Below, in pieces: positions 35,179 to 43,246 of a DNA stretch of 64,000 nt. Origin of the DNA: Actinoplanes sp. L3-i22 (GTDB lineage Bacteria; Actinomycetota; Actinomycetes; Mycobacteriales; Micromonosporaceae); NCBI RefSeq assembly GCF_019704555.1, contig NZ_AP024745.1:2724001-2788000 (forward strand), in the 5' to 3' direction. The position numbers and the translations under genes are program-made. Each line of letters opens with the position of its first letter. Position 1 is the stretch's first letter. The notes under the pieces are model-generated. The model saw nothing but the letters and a program-made list of their open reading frames with translations. It was not told where the DNA came from and searched no databases.

Positions 35179-36264
35179 TTACTTCTTGACCATCGATCCG
35201 GTCCAGGTGCCCTTCTCGGGCACCGCGATGCAGGTGACGATGCGGTCCTCGGACCACGACTCGTCGGACGGGTAGACGTACCAGTACTCCGCGTCGGCGA
35301 ACTTGCCCTTCGCGAACTTGTCGAGCGCGGCGTCGCAGCGCTTCTGCGCCTCGGCCTCGACCTTCTTCTCGCCCGGGTAGGCGCCCTTCGGGAAGCTCCA
35401 GACGTAGTACACCTCGCCGGCGTGCGGCTTGCTGCACAGGATCGTCGGGAACTCGCTCGCGCTGCCGTTCTCGTCGATCTCCGAGATGCAGTCGCCGGCG
35501 ACCAGCTTCTCGGTCTGGACGGTGCCCAGGTCGTACGCGTTCTTCAGGCTCGACGCGCTCGGCGACGGGGTCGCCTCGGTGGTCTCCTCGATCGTCGGCC
35601 CGGTCCCGGACGCGAAGTCCGAGTCGGTCGTCGACGTGGTGCTCTGGGCGAACGAGCCGATCACGATCGCCGCGGCGATGCCGGCGATCCAGAGGCCGGA
35701 CAGGCTCAGCCCCGCGATGGCCAGTCCCTTGCCCTTGTCACCGCGCTTCGGGATCTGGGTGAGGGCGACGATGCCGAAGATGACGCTGAACAGGACACCA
35801 CCGAGGACCCCGAAGATCAGTGAGGCGATGGCGAAGCCGTTGGTCTTGACCGGCTGCCCGTAGCCCGGGTAACCGACCGGGTAGCCGGGCGGCGGCGGAT
35901 ACGCGCCGGGCTGCGGATATCCGGGCGGCGGCGGGTAGGCGCCGGCCGGCGGGTAGACACCGGGCGGCGGGAAGGCCCCGGCCGGCTGGTACGGCGCCGG
36001 TGGCGGGAAGCCCGCGGCCTGATCCGGCGGCGGCGGGAAGGCGGCCGGCGGGGGAAACGCCGCGGGCGGGGGGAAGCCACCGGGCGGGGGGAAGCCACCG
36101 GGCGGGGGGAAACCGCCGGGCGGCGGGAAAGCAGCCGTCGGGGGGACGTCCGCGGGTGGCGGATACATCGGAGCGGTGGGCGGCGCGGCCAGCGGGTCGC
36201 TGGGCGCCGGGCCGGCAGCCAGCGGATCGACCGGCTGCGGCTGCCCGGGAATTTCCTCGTTCAC
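35179..36264 (-). CDS. Proline-rich DUF4190 membrane protein with septum-formation-like domain
   Basis: 361 aa. The first 140 residues are a cytosolic Pro/Gly-rich repeat (FPPPGG, FPPPAA, YPPPPGYP). Two membrane helices with DUF4190 character follow (FAIASLIFGVLGGVLFSVIF, then GLAIAGLSLSGLWIAGIAAA). The exported C-terminus holds two conserved cysteines within a septum-formation-like (PF13845-type) domain (AGDCISEIDENGS, LCSKPHAGEVYYVW, AQKRCDAAL, VTCIAVP). Such proteins are common in actinobacteria and probably act at the cell envelope; the precise role is not known. The proline tract repeats a 15-18-bp unit. Confidence 0.8.
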   Translation of the reverse strand: MNEEIPGQPQPVDPLAAGPAPSDPLAAPPTAPMYPPPADVPPTAAFPPPGGFPPPGGFPPPGGFPPPAAFPPPAAFPPPPDQAAGFPPPAPYQPAGAFPPPGVYPPAGAYPPPPGYPQPGAYPPPPGYPVGYPGYGQPVKTNGFAIASLIFGVLGGVLFSVIFGIVALTQIPKRGDKGKGLAIAGLSLSGLWIAGIAAAIVIGSFAQSTTSTTDSDFASGTGPTIEETTEATPSPSASSLKNAYDLGTVQTEKLVAGDCISEIDENGSASEFPTILCSKPHAGEVYYVWSFPKGAYPGEKKVEAEAQKRCDAALDKFAKGKFADAEYWYVYPSDESWSEDRIVTCIAVPEKGTWTGSMVKK

Positions 36265-36327
36265 GCGGGGACGCTAACCCAGGAAACGATCTTTTCTGAG
36301 CCCGTGACGGTGTCGATTCCGTATCGA

Positions 36328-36371
36328 CGAACGGGTGGGACCGGCGCGGCAACGCCGGTCCCACCCGTTCG
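36328..36371 (-). terminator. Long perfect hairpin downstream of the phytase-type esterase gene
   Basis: CGAACGGGTGGGACCGGCG (36328-36346) pairs perfectly over 19 bp with its complement at 36353-36371, leaving a 6-nt loop. It begins 16 bp beyond the stop of the minus-strand gene ending at 36387. There is no T-run, so it is a GC-type terminator or mRNA 3'-end stabiliser. Confidence 0.75.
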
Positions 36372-36386
36372 ATCGGACGACGCGGG

Positions 36387-37589
36387 TCAGCGCAGCAGAT
36401 CCCGGTCGGCGTGCAGACGCGCCGGCAGCTCGATGGTGATCCACTCGTTGTTGTCCGCCTGGCCCTCGGTACGGCCGCTGGAGAACGGGAAGTTGTTGTC
36501 GTTCAGCACCGCGAGGTGGGTGTCGTCCAGGATCACCACGTCCTCGATGGTCTGGAACGGGAAGGTGAACGTGGTCCCGAAGCCGCCCAGTTTGCGGGGG
36601 TTGGCGATGTTCATCAGGTCCACCAGCAGCGTCTTGTCGAGCAGGCCGTCGTGGTTCCGGTCCCGCTTGTCGGCCAGGTAGAGCCGCTTGAACTTCGCGG
36701 TCGCGCCCTGCCCGCCGTCCCGCTCGATGACCAGGAAGCGGTTGTCGTCCACCGCGATGGCGTCGCCGATCGCGTTCGACGTCGACTCCAGCTGGTAGCG
36801 GTAGCGCTTGCCGGTGTACGTCTGCTTCCGGGTGTCGAACTCGTTCAGCCGCAGCTGACCGGGGGTGTCCCCGTTCACCGTGCCCTCCAGCAGGCCGTAG
36901 ACGTAGCGCCCGCTCGGCGACGAGGCGAGACCCTCGAAGCCCTTGCTGCTGTTGGTGGTCGCCGGCACGCCGGTGCGCGCGGCGGTCTCCGGCGCGATCA
37001 CGCCGTCCAGCGGGATCGGGGCGGTGAGCAGCCGGCCGGCCCGGTCGAAGTGCAGCAGGTACGGCCCGAACTCGTCACCGATCCAGAACGTGCCGTCCGT
37101 GGCCTTGACGATCGACTCGACGTCGAAGTCGGCGCCGGTCAGCACCCGGTCATCGCGGACCAGCTTCCACGGGACCTGCTCGTTCGGGTCGGTCAGGTTC
37201 AGGCCGCCGACCACGTCCACGGTGCCGGTCGCGAAGGCCGGGGCGAGCCGCTGGATGCGCAGCAGGAAGTCGGCCGAGTTGGCCTGGTTGCCGTACCCGT
37301 TGTCGGAGAGCACGTCGAACGTGCCGTCGTGGTTGTCGACGATGCCGGAGAAGCCCTGCACCGGCTGGTCCGCGAACGGCGCGGGGAACCCGTGCAGGTC
37401 GCCGGTGACCAGGGCGCCGGACGGCTCACTGCCGGGGACGAACGTGCCGGCCGGCAGCGCGGCCCAGCCGGTCAGGGTCGGGGCGGTGACCTTCGGGTGG
37501 CCGCCCGCGTGCGACGCGGTGCCGGCCAGAGTCACGGCGAGGACCAGCGCACCGGCGCCGGCGAGCGTGCGATTGACGATCATTCCCAT
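36387..37589 (-). CDS. Secreted esterase-like activity of phytase family protein
   Basis: About 400 aa with a signal peptide (RTLAGAGALVLAVTLAGTAS, ending near ASHA). The body matches PF13449: FSGIVDNHDGTFDVLSDNGY, VESIVKATDGTFWIGDEFGP, KGFEGLASSPSGRYVYGLLE and DDTHLAVLNDNNFPF. These are beta-propeller proteins that bind calcium and may hydrolyse phosphoesters. ATG 37589 follows a TAACGT box 8 nt upstream, compatible with a leaderless mRNA; ATG 37583 is the alternative. It ends in a strong hairpin and is exported, acting outside the cell. Confidence 0.85.
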   Translation of the reverse strand: MGMIVNRTLAGAGALVLAVTLAGTASHAGGHPKVTAPTLTGWAALPAGTFVPGSEPSGALVTGDLHGFPAPFADQPVQGFSGIVDNHDGTFDVLSDNGYGNQANSADFLLRIQRLAPAFATGTVDVVGGLNLTDPNEQVPWKLVRDDRVLTGADFDVESIVKATDGTFWIGDEFGPYLLHFDRAGRLLTAPIPLDGVIAPETAARTGVPATTNSSKGFEGLASSPSGRYVYGLLEGTVNGDTPGQLRLNEFDTRKQTYTGKRYRYQLESTSNAIGDAIAVDDNRFLVIERDGGQGATAKFKRLYLADKRDRNHDGLLDKTLLVDLMNIANPRKLGGFGTTFTFPFQTIEDVVILDDTHLAVLNDNNFPFSSGRTEGQADNNEWITIELPARLHADRDLLR

Positions 37590-37663
37590 GTGGCCGGACG
37601 TTAGGGAGGCCGGGTGAATGACCGGCAACACCCCGATGTCCATCGATCAGCGGGGGATGGACT

Positions 37664-38761
37664 TCAGCGGACCTTACCGGCGGCTCGGTCGAGCAGGTCG
37701 TCGGCGGGGCAGCGGCCCCGGTTCACATACATGTCGGTGAAGTCGGCGACCGCGTCCCGCAACTCCCGGCCGGCGCCCTGCCGGGCCAGCGCGCCGTACG
37801 CCGCCAGGAAGCAGGCGCGCGCCGCGTCGGCCAGGACCGGGTCGGTGAGCGCGTCGCGGGCGGCCCGCTCCCACAGCCCGGGCTCGGCGGCCAGGTGCGC
37901 GGTGGCGGCGTACGCCTCCTCGGCCGCGCGCGGGTCGTCGAGCAGCGCGACGATCACCGCGACCGGGACCCGCCAGCCGTGGCCGGCCTGCCGGTCGGCC
38001 ACGTCGATCTCCAGGTGACCACGGGCGGCGACCGGCGGGCGCAGGCCGGTCAGGTGGCGGTCGAGATCGGTTTCGGTCAGGCGGGCGCCGGCACGGAACC
38101 GGTCGCGGAGACTGCGGCCGGTGACCGTGGTGGCGTCCATGACGTGCGTGGTCCACGACGTACGCGAATCGATCGTGAAGCCGAAGCCCGCCGCGAGTGA
38201 ATCCGGAATCCGCTGCACCGGAAGGTGTTGATCTTGACCGGGCAGGACCGGGAGGTCGCGGCGCGCCGCCTGGCGGACGCTGCGCCAGCCGGTCGGGCGG
38301 CCGTCGCGCAGCGGCGCGTTGGCGAACGCCGCGGCCAGCACCGGGGCGACGGTGTGCGCGAGGACCCAGCGGCGCGCGAGGCCGAGCGGGCCGTTCTCGT
38401 CCAGTCCGGCCTCCAGGCCGACGCGGATCCCGGCAGTTTCCGAGATCTCCGCGGTCGCCTGCGCCGTGGCGAACGGGAGCACGGTGAGTCCGTGCTGGTC
38501 CATCACCCGGGTCGCGGCGGCGAGGTCGTCGGACGTCCGGCGGAGCGCGACCTCCAGGCCGGGCGACGGGGGAGCGCTGACCGCGACCACCCGCGGTGAC
38601 CGGGGATCGAGGAAGCCGTGCCGCAGCGGGCGGCGGCCGGCCGGCGCGGACGCCGGATCGAGCAGCAGGTCGACGGCGATCCCGACGAACCCCGGCATTC
38701 CGGGAGCGAACGCCCGCGCCGCGATGAGCTCCTCGGCGGCCTGCTCGGTCAGGATTGTCAC
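37664..38761 (-). CDS. EgtA-like (glutamate-cysteine ligase family) protein, possibly inactive
   Basis: 365 aa from GTG 38761. Blocks shared with the ergothioneine-pathway ligase EgtA include LTEQAAEELIAARAF, SGLEVALRR-type spacing, AEISETAGIRVGLEAGLDEN, HTVAPVLAAAFANAPLRDGR with PTGWRSVRQA following, and LRPPVAARGHLEIDVADRQA. The metal-binding G-x-E-x-E motif at the N-terminus is replaced by GIAVDLLLD, so catalysis is doubtful, and no egtB, C, D or E is nearby. The frame is open up to 38917, but that part is not conserved. A perfect palindrome lies 155 bp upstream. Confidence 0.65.
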   Translation of the reverse strand: MTILTEQAAEELIAARAFAPGMPGFVGIAVDLLLDPASAPAGRRPLRHGFLDPRSPRVVAVSAPPSPGLEVALRRTSDDLAAATRVMDQHGLTVLPFATAQATAEISETAGIRVGLEAGLDENGPLGLARRWVLAHTVAPVLAAAFANAPLRDGRPTGWRSVRQAARRDLPVLPGQDQHLPVQRIPDSLAAGFGFTIDSRTSWTTHVMDATTVTGRSLRDRFRAGARLTETDLDRHLTGLRPPVAARGHLEIDVADRQAGHGWRVPVAVIVALLDDPRAAEEAYAATAHLAAEPGLWERAARDALTDPVLADAARACFLAAYGALARQGAGRELRDAVADFTDMYVNRGRCPADDLLDRAAGKVR

Positions 38762-38915
38762 GCGATGCCTCCGCTGGCGCTCGAGAAGTACGGCCCGAAC
38801 AGATATCGGCGGGCCGGGGCGTTTCTTCAGTTGCCGGGGCGGCGCCGGATGCGGTCGGAGCGCCTCTCGGCGTCTCCGCTGCTCCGGCCACCGGCCCCGT
38901 GGTGGCGAGCATAGC

Positions 38916-38938
38916 ATTCCTATCTGCGTGATAGGAAT
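38916..38938. promoter_or_regulatory. Perfect palindrome ATTCCTATC-N5-GATAGGAAT
   Basis: Nine-base arms are fully complementary around TGCGT, in AT-richer DNA between the EgtA-like gene (start 38761, minus) and the plus-strand gene at 39052. This looks like a dimeric-repressor operator serving one or both genes. No cognate regulator is adjacent. Confidence 0.6.
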
Positions 38939-39051
38939 AGCGCAGCGGACCCTTTCGGGATAGCCTCCTAGGATGCCTTAGGGGTGGAATCAGGGCCATC
39001 TCCGGGGAAGTGCCGGTGCTCCGCCCGTCCCGCCGGTCATAGCGTCAGCCC

Positions 39052-39615
39052 ATGGCATCGAACTCGGTCATCGTCCGCCGCACCGCCCTCGCCGCGCCGC
39101 TCCTGCTCCTGCTCTACGGCGTCCTCCGCTTCGCCGACGGCCTCGACGGCCACCGCGGCTCCGGCTTCCTGTGGAACGCCGGTCACCTGGCGTTCTTCGC
39201 CGGCATGGTGCTGTTCGGCGTGCTCGCCGTCGCGGTCCGCGGCACCTTCCCGAAAAATCATCGGCTCGCCACCGCGGCCACCGGCCTCAACCTGGCCGGC
39301 GTCCTCTGCTTCCTCTGGGTGATCACCGGCGACCTGTTCCCGGCATTCGGCGACGCGGCCCCGCTGCCCGGCCCGCTCGAGGTCGCCGGCCCGATGCTCT
39401 TCCCGCTCGGCACCCTGATCCTTTTCGGCCTGATGGTCGCCGCCCGCCGCCTGCCGGTGTGGACCCCGCTGCTGTTCGGCGCCGGCATCGCCGCGATCAC
39501 CGTCGACCTGGACCTGCTCCCGTTCGCCGCGCTGACGATCCTGCTCGCGCTGGCTCCGCTCCGCCGCCCCGCGCGCCCGCGCCACCTGCGCCCCAGCCCG
39601 GCCATGCTCCTCTGA
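39052..39615 (+). CDS. DUF998-like integral membrane protein
   Basis: 187 aa with about six hydrophobic stretches (ALAAPLLLLLYGVLRF, AGHLAFFAGMVLFGVLAVAV, GLNLAGVLCFLWVITGDLFP, LEVAGPMLFPLGTLILFGLM, TPLLFGAGIAAI, PFAALTILLALAPL). Short loops and the GDLFPAFGD segment resemble DUF998-type small membrane proteins, but the match is loose. No catalytic motif. TAGCGT (39040-39045) lies 6 nt before the ATG, so the transcript is probably leaderless. Confidence 0.72.
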   Translation: MASNSVIVRRTALAAPLLLLLYGVLRFADGLDGHRGSGFLWNAGHLAFFAGMVLFGVLAVAVRGTFPKNHRLATAATGLNLAGVLCFLWVITGDLFPAFGDAAPLPGPLEVAGPMLFPLGTLILFGLMVAARRLPVWTPLLFGAGIAAITVDLDLLPFAALTILLALAPLRRPARPRHLRPSPAMLL

Positions 39616-39620
39616 CCTCC

Positions 39621-39684
39621 CGGTCGGCCGGGCTTGCGGTCGGTTGGGTTTGCGGTCGGCCGGGCTTGCGGTCGGCCGGGCTTG
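39621..39684. repeat. 16-bp tandem repeat, four units
   Basis: CGGTCGGCCGGGCTTG is repeated four times in register; units 1, 3 and 4 are identical and unit 2 has three C-to-T changes. It directly follows the stop of the membrane-protein gene. Confidence 0.9.
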
Positions 39685-39688
39685 CGCC

Positions 39689-39714
39689 ATAAAACACCTA
39701 TTTGGTACGGACAT
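39689..39714 (+). repeat. Short intergenic motif, copy B (TTTGGTACGGACAT)
   Basis: The same CATAAA...CCTATTTGGTACG order as at 181-202, with 2 extra bases, and a 14-nt exact inverted match to 31757-31770. The remaining gap to 39852 contains no recognisable gene. Confidence 0.45.
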
Positions 39715-39852
39715 TGCCGCCGTTTTCGCCAGCTTTTTGATCGCCCGAAGGTGGGGCCTACCGTCGATCGCTACCGTCCGTCGCGTGAAATTCGCGCTGT
39801 GTCATGGTTCGGCAGGTCGAAATTGTCGTACGTGAGTGGGAGCATCCGCAGC

Positions 39853-40296
39853 ATGGAGATTCTGCCCGGCAGGGGCGTCGCAATGGTGCGGGTCGGCGAG
39901 ACACGAGCCGAGGTGGAGGCGCGCCTCGGTCCGCCCGCCCATCCGGGCATCCCGGCCCGCTCGGTCTACGACACCGAGCCGTCGCTGGTGGTCGACTACG
40001 ACGGCGACGTGGTGGAGCTCGTCGAACTGGGCTGCTCCGGCGACGGCGGCGAGCAGGCCACGGTGGACGGTGTCCAGCTGACGTATCGATTCATGGACGA
40101 GGTCGTCGCCGAGCTGACCGAGCTCGGTCACCGTCCCGAGCCGTGCGACTCCGGCTACGCGTTCCGCGCCGGCTTCACCATCTTCTCGACCGGCTCGCGC
40201 CACGCCGCCGACCTCGACCCGCTCGCCACCCCGGACGATCCCCGCGAGATCGTCGAGGGCGTCGGCATCGCCCCCGCTGCCTTCTGGCTGGGCTGA
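39853..40296 (+). CDS. Hypothetical protein (147 aa)
   Basis: Begins MEILPGRGVAMVRVGETRAE and has a VEARLGPPAHPGIPARSVYD segment, so it may be a small alpha/beta protein with an SMI1- or LD-carboxylesterase-like opening, but I do not recognise a family. The C-terminus is AFWLG. The last codons are part of a 30-bp tandem array that continues past the stop, so the true end may have shifted by repeat slippage. No signal peptide. There is no clear ribosome site; ATG 39853 is the first start matching coding composition. Confidence 0.65.
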   Translation: MEILPGRGVAMVRVGETRAEVEARLGPPAHPGIPARSVYDTEPSLVVDYDGDVVELVELGCSGDGGEQATVDGVQLTYRFMDEVVAELTELGHRPEPCDSGYAFRAGFTIFSTGSRHAADLDPLATPDDPREIVEGVGIAPAAFWLG

Positions 40297-40455
40297 CCCG
40301 AGCCCGCCGCCTTCTGGCTGGGCTGACTTCGGGCCTGCCGCCTTCTGGGTGGGCTGACCTCGGGCCCGCCTCCGCCGCCGCCCTGGCTGGTGGCCGGGCG
40401 GCCCCGAGCCCGCCGGCCCCTGGCTCGGCCGGTGGCTGACCCCGAGCCCGCCGGG
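40276..40455. repeat. 30/31-bp repeats copied from the 3' end of the hypothetical gene
   Basis: Units begin GCTGCCTTCTGGCTGGGCTGA (40276), then GCCGCCTTCTGGCTGGGCTGA (40306) and GCCGCCTTCTGGGTGGGCTGA (40337) when read in two halves, each including a TGA. Degenerate units follow to about 40455. The first unit is the end of the coding sequence, so the array seems to have grown from it. Confidence 0.85.
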
Positions 40456-40462
40456 CCGTGGA

Positions 40463-40948
40463 TCAGAAGTTGATGGTGACGCCGGCGGCCTGGCAGGCGG
40501 TGGTGAGGTTGCCGCTGAGCTGCGCGAATCCGGCGTCCGCGGCGGCGCTGATCGGGTCCGCGGCGGTCGCGGCCTTGGCCACCTCGTCGGCGACCGCCCG
40601 CGCGGCGACGGTCACCTCGGTGGCCTCGGCGAACACGAGCGACTCGTTCACCGTGGCGTGAAACGCCGTGAAAGCCTTCTTCGCGTCGGCCACCTCGACG
40701 TGGCCGTCCGCCTTCTGCGCCTGCGAGAGGCCGTTCTTCATCGTGCTCCCGGCCTTGTTGACCGTGTCGCAGAGCTCCTTGTCACCGGTCACCTTCCCGC
40801 CGGTGCCGGTGCCGCCGCCCGACGCGGACGGGGCAGCGGCGATCGCCGACGTCTTCGGGGCGGCGCTCTCCGTGTTCGAGTCGCCGCAGGCGGCGAGGCT
40901 CGCCAGACAGGCGCAGAGCAGGGCGACGGGAACGATCCGGGAACGCAT
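40463..40948 (-). CDS. Putative lipoprotein
   Basis: 161 aa. The signal sequence MRSRIVPVALLCACLASLAAC ends in a lipobox LAAC followed by GDS, so the mature protein would be anchored to the membrane outside. A Ser/Gly linker is followed by a helical domain with two cysteines (DKELCDTVNKAGSTMKNG, LTTACQAAGVTINF). No known family. Start ATG 40948, or the GTG just before it, which lies 8 nt after a TACCGT box. Confidence 0.78.
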   Translation of the reverse strand: MRSRIVPVALLCACLASLAACGDSNTESAAPKTSAIAAAPSASGGGTGTGGKVTGDKELCDTVNKAGSTMKNGLSQAQKADGHVEVADAKKAFTAFHATVNESLVFAEATEVTVAARAVADEVAKAATAADPISAAADAGFAQLSGNLTTACQAAGVTINF

Positions 40949-41088
40949 CACGGCCACGGACGGTAGCCGACGTTCCTGAGAGCCCACCCGCGGGACCGGT
41001 CCGTCAGGGAAATAGTCGGCACTGCTCCCGCTTCTGCCCTTGGCAGATGAATGGCGGATCGGGCCCGGGAGCTTTCTATCCTGGGCGG

Positions 41089-41466
41089 GTGAGCGCGGAA
41101 GATCCCATGAGCGAGCTGTTGGCCGCGGAGCGACGCCTGCAACAGGCACAGCGAAACGGGGACGTCGACGAGCTGGATCGGCTGCTCGATGACCGGCTGA
41201 TCGCCATCGGTCCGGACGGCGGCCGCCACACGAAGGACGACGACCTCAACGCCTACCGTTCCGGTACCTCGGTGATCGACACCCTGACCCAGGAGAGCCT
41301 GGAGTCGCTGATCGTCGACACCACCGGCGTGACGTTCGTCGTCTGCTCGGTGACAGGCACCTACGGCGGAAAGCCGGTCAGCGCCCACCTCCGCTACACG
41401 CGGACCTGGTCGTACAGCGAAAATGTCGGCTGGCGCATCGTAGCCGCCCACATCGCCACTCTCTGA
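41089..41466 (+). CDS. DUF4440/SnoaL-like NTF2-fold protein
   Basis: 125 aa. MSELLAAERRLQQAQRNGDVD, ELDRLLDDRLIAIGPDGGRH, DDLNAYRSGT and VTGTYGGKPVSAHLRYTRTW plus GWRIVAAHIATL follow the DUF4440 pattern: a cone-shaped pocket that may bind a small ligand or act as an enzyme. GTG 41089 is chosen because TATCCT (41077-41082) is 6 nt upstream, giving a leaderless start; ATG 41107 is in frame. It lies divergent to the lipoprotein gene. Confidence 0.8.
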   Translation: MSAEDPMSELLAAERRLQQAQRNGDVDELDRLLDDRLIAIGPDGGRHTKDDDLNAYRSGTSVIDTLTQESLESLIVDTTGVTFVVCSVTGTYGGKPVSAHLRYTRTWSYSENVGWRIVAAHIATL

Positions 41467-41530
41467 CCTCCCGGCCGAAGGTCTGTGCCATCAGACCCAA
41501 GAAGCCACCAAATCCCCGTGCCACCAACAG

Positions 41531-41643
41531 CCCGGCCCTGCCCGGCCCTGCCCGGCCCTGCCCGGCCCTGCCCGGCCCTGCCCGGCCCTGCTCGGCCCTG
41601 CCCTGCTCGGCCCTGCCCTGCCCTGCTCGGCCCTGCTCGGCCG
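41531..41643. repeat. Decamer array (CCCGGCCCTG)n
   Basis: Six perfect decamers at 41531-41590, then shorter CTCGGCCCTG and CCCTG variants to 41643. The unit shares its 7-nt core GCCCGGC with the array at 29691-29900 (on the other strand). The rest of 41467-41870 shows no gene. Confidence 0.92.
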
Positions 41644-41871
41644 ATGCCGCTCTGTGGCCGGTGTTCATGAGGGCTTCGTGGCCGGGGTAGGGCACCCGGC
41701 TCGCGTTTTCTGTGGGACCGTCGTTGCCAGGTAGCGCGCGCTTCCGGATCATGACCCCCGGCTCGAACGCGGCACGGGCCAGCTCATATGCCGGAAATCC
41801 AAGGCAATGTCGGGTTCCGTGCTTCATTTTGGGAGTAACCGCCCGCCCACATCGCCTGCGGGCCAGCCGGT

Positions 41872-41883
41872 TGAAATGTTTCA
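41872..41883. promoter_or_regulatory. LacI-type operator upstream of the LacI regulator gene
   Basis: TGAAATGTTTCA is one base from the perfect palindrome TGAAACGTTTCA found at the rha promoter (48343-48354). A TAGAAT -10 box lies at 41927-41932 and a TTTCAAT half-site just after it. This suggests autoregulation by the LacI protein encoded 87 bp downstream. Confidence 0.6.
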
Positions 41884-41969
41884 TTCACGGTGCGATGCTG
41901 ACATTCCCGGATGGGAGCGCTCACCCTAGAATGCGTTTCAATCCATCGTTCAATTGAGGGGGCACGGGG

Positions 41970-43010
41970 TTGGCTCTGCAGCCGCGCAACGGGCGCGCGC
42001 CGTCGGTCAAGGACGTGGCGGCAGCCGCCGGCGTCTCCCTCGGCACGGTGTCCAACGTGCTCAACCGGCCCGCCGTGGTCAGCACCGCCACCCGCGAGCG
42101 GGTCGAGCGCGCCATGGCCGACCTCGGGTTCGTCCGCAACGAGTCGGCCCGTCAGCTGCGCGCCGGCACCAGCCGCGCCCTGGCGTACGTGATGCTCGAC
42201 GGCGGCAACCCGTTCTTCCAGGACGTCGCCGAGGGCATCGAGAACGCCGCCGACGCCGCCGACCTGTCACTGTTCGTCTGCAACAGCGGTGGCCGCGCCG
42301 AGCGCGAGTCCAAGCACCTCGACCGCCTGGTCCAGCAGCGGGTCCAGGGCATCCTGATCACCCCGGTCGACCCGGACGCGGGACACCTGGTCGAGATCGC
42401 CCGTCGCGGCATCCCGTTCGTGATGGTCGACCGGCTCAGCAGCGCCGGCGGCCACTGCTCGGTCGCCGTCGACGACGTGCTGGGCGGCCGGATCGCCGTC
42501 GAGCACCTGATCGATCGGGGACACGATCGGGTGGCGTTCGTCGGCGGGCCGGGCACCATCGGCCAGGTCCGCGAGCGGTACCAGGGGGCCCGCGAGGTGT
42601 GGGAGGAGTTCGGCAAGCCCGCCGAGGACCTGATCCACCTGCCGACCGAGGCGCTGACCGTGAGCGAGGGCCGGTCCGCGGGCGAGCGGCTGGCCGGGCT
42701 GCCGTCCCGGCGGCGGCCGACCGCGGCGTTCTGCGCCAACGACCTGCTCGCACTGGGACTGCTGCAGCATGCCGTGACCGCCGGCCTGCGAGTGCCGGAC
42801 GACCTGGCCATCGTCGGCTTCGACGACATCGACTTCGCGGCCGCCGCGGCCGTGCCGTTGACCTCGGTCCGCCAGCCCCGGCAGGAGCTGGGCCGGACGG
42901 CGGCCCGCCTGGTCCTGGACGAGGCGACCAATCCGGACCACGAGCACGAGCAGGCCACGTTCGTGCCGGCACTGGTGGCGCGAGCCTCTACGGGAACGAT
43001 TCGTCGCTGA
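41970..43010 (+). CDS. LacI-family transcriptional regulator, probable rhamnose regulator
   Basis: 346 aa from TTG 41970, with GAGGGGG 7 nt upstream. The HTH is PSVKDVAAAAGVSLGTVSNV, then LNRPAVVSTATRERVERAM. The sugar-binding core has LAYVMLDGGNPFFQDVAEGI, LFVCNSGGRAERE, GIPFVMVDRL, VAVDDVLGGRIAVEHLIDRG, FCANDLLALGLLQ and IVGFDDIDFAAAAAVPLTSV, ending in a typical LacI tail. The operator TGAAACGTTTCA at the rha operon promoter 6.3 kb away has a near-copy upstream of this gene, so it probably represses rhamnose genes until a rhamnose-derived inducer binds. The pairing is inference. Confidence 0.9.
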   Translation: MALQPRNGRAPSVKDVAAAAGVSLGTVSNVLNRPAVVSTATRERVERAMADLGFVRNESARQLRAGTSRALAYVMLDGGNPFFQDVAEGIENAADAADLSLFVCNSGGRAERESKHLDRLVQQRVQGILITPVDPDAGHLVEIARRGIPFVMVDRLSSAGGHCSVAVDDVLGGRIAVEHLIDRGHDRVAFVGGPGTIGQVRERYQGAREVWEEFGKPAEDLIHLPTEALTVSEGRSAGERLAGLPSRRRPTAAFCANDLLALGLLQHAVTAGLRVPDDLAIVGFDDIDFAAAAAVPLTSVRQPRQELGRTAARLVLDEATNPDHEHEQATFVPALVARASTGTIRR

Positions 43011-43014
43011 TCAG

Positions 43015-43199
43015 TGACCTCCCCAGGCTTGGTCCGAAGTTGAGCTGAGCCGCCTCGCCCGGCTTGGCCCGGCGTTGAGCTCAGCCGCCTCGCCCGGCTT
43101 GGCCCGAAGCTGAGCCCAGCCGCCCCGCCCGGCTTGGCCCGAAGCTGAGCCCAGCCGCCCCGCCCGGGTCGGTCCGGCGTTGAGCTCAGCCGCCTCGCC
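43015..43199. repeat. 35-bp tandem repeat, five units
   Basis: A 35-bp unit (start CCGCCTCGCCCGGCTTGGCC) is repeated at 43050, 43085, 43120 and 43155, with a degenerate first unit at 43015 and a partial last one. It follows the LacI stop. Nothing coding is evident in it. Confidence 0.88.
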
Positions 43200-43246
43200 G
43201 CGGCTTCACGCGGGCAATTCTAGGTCCGTTCCGCCGGCGGTTCGAG

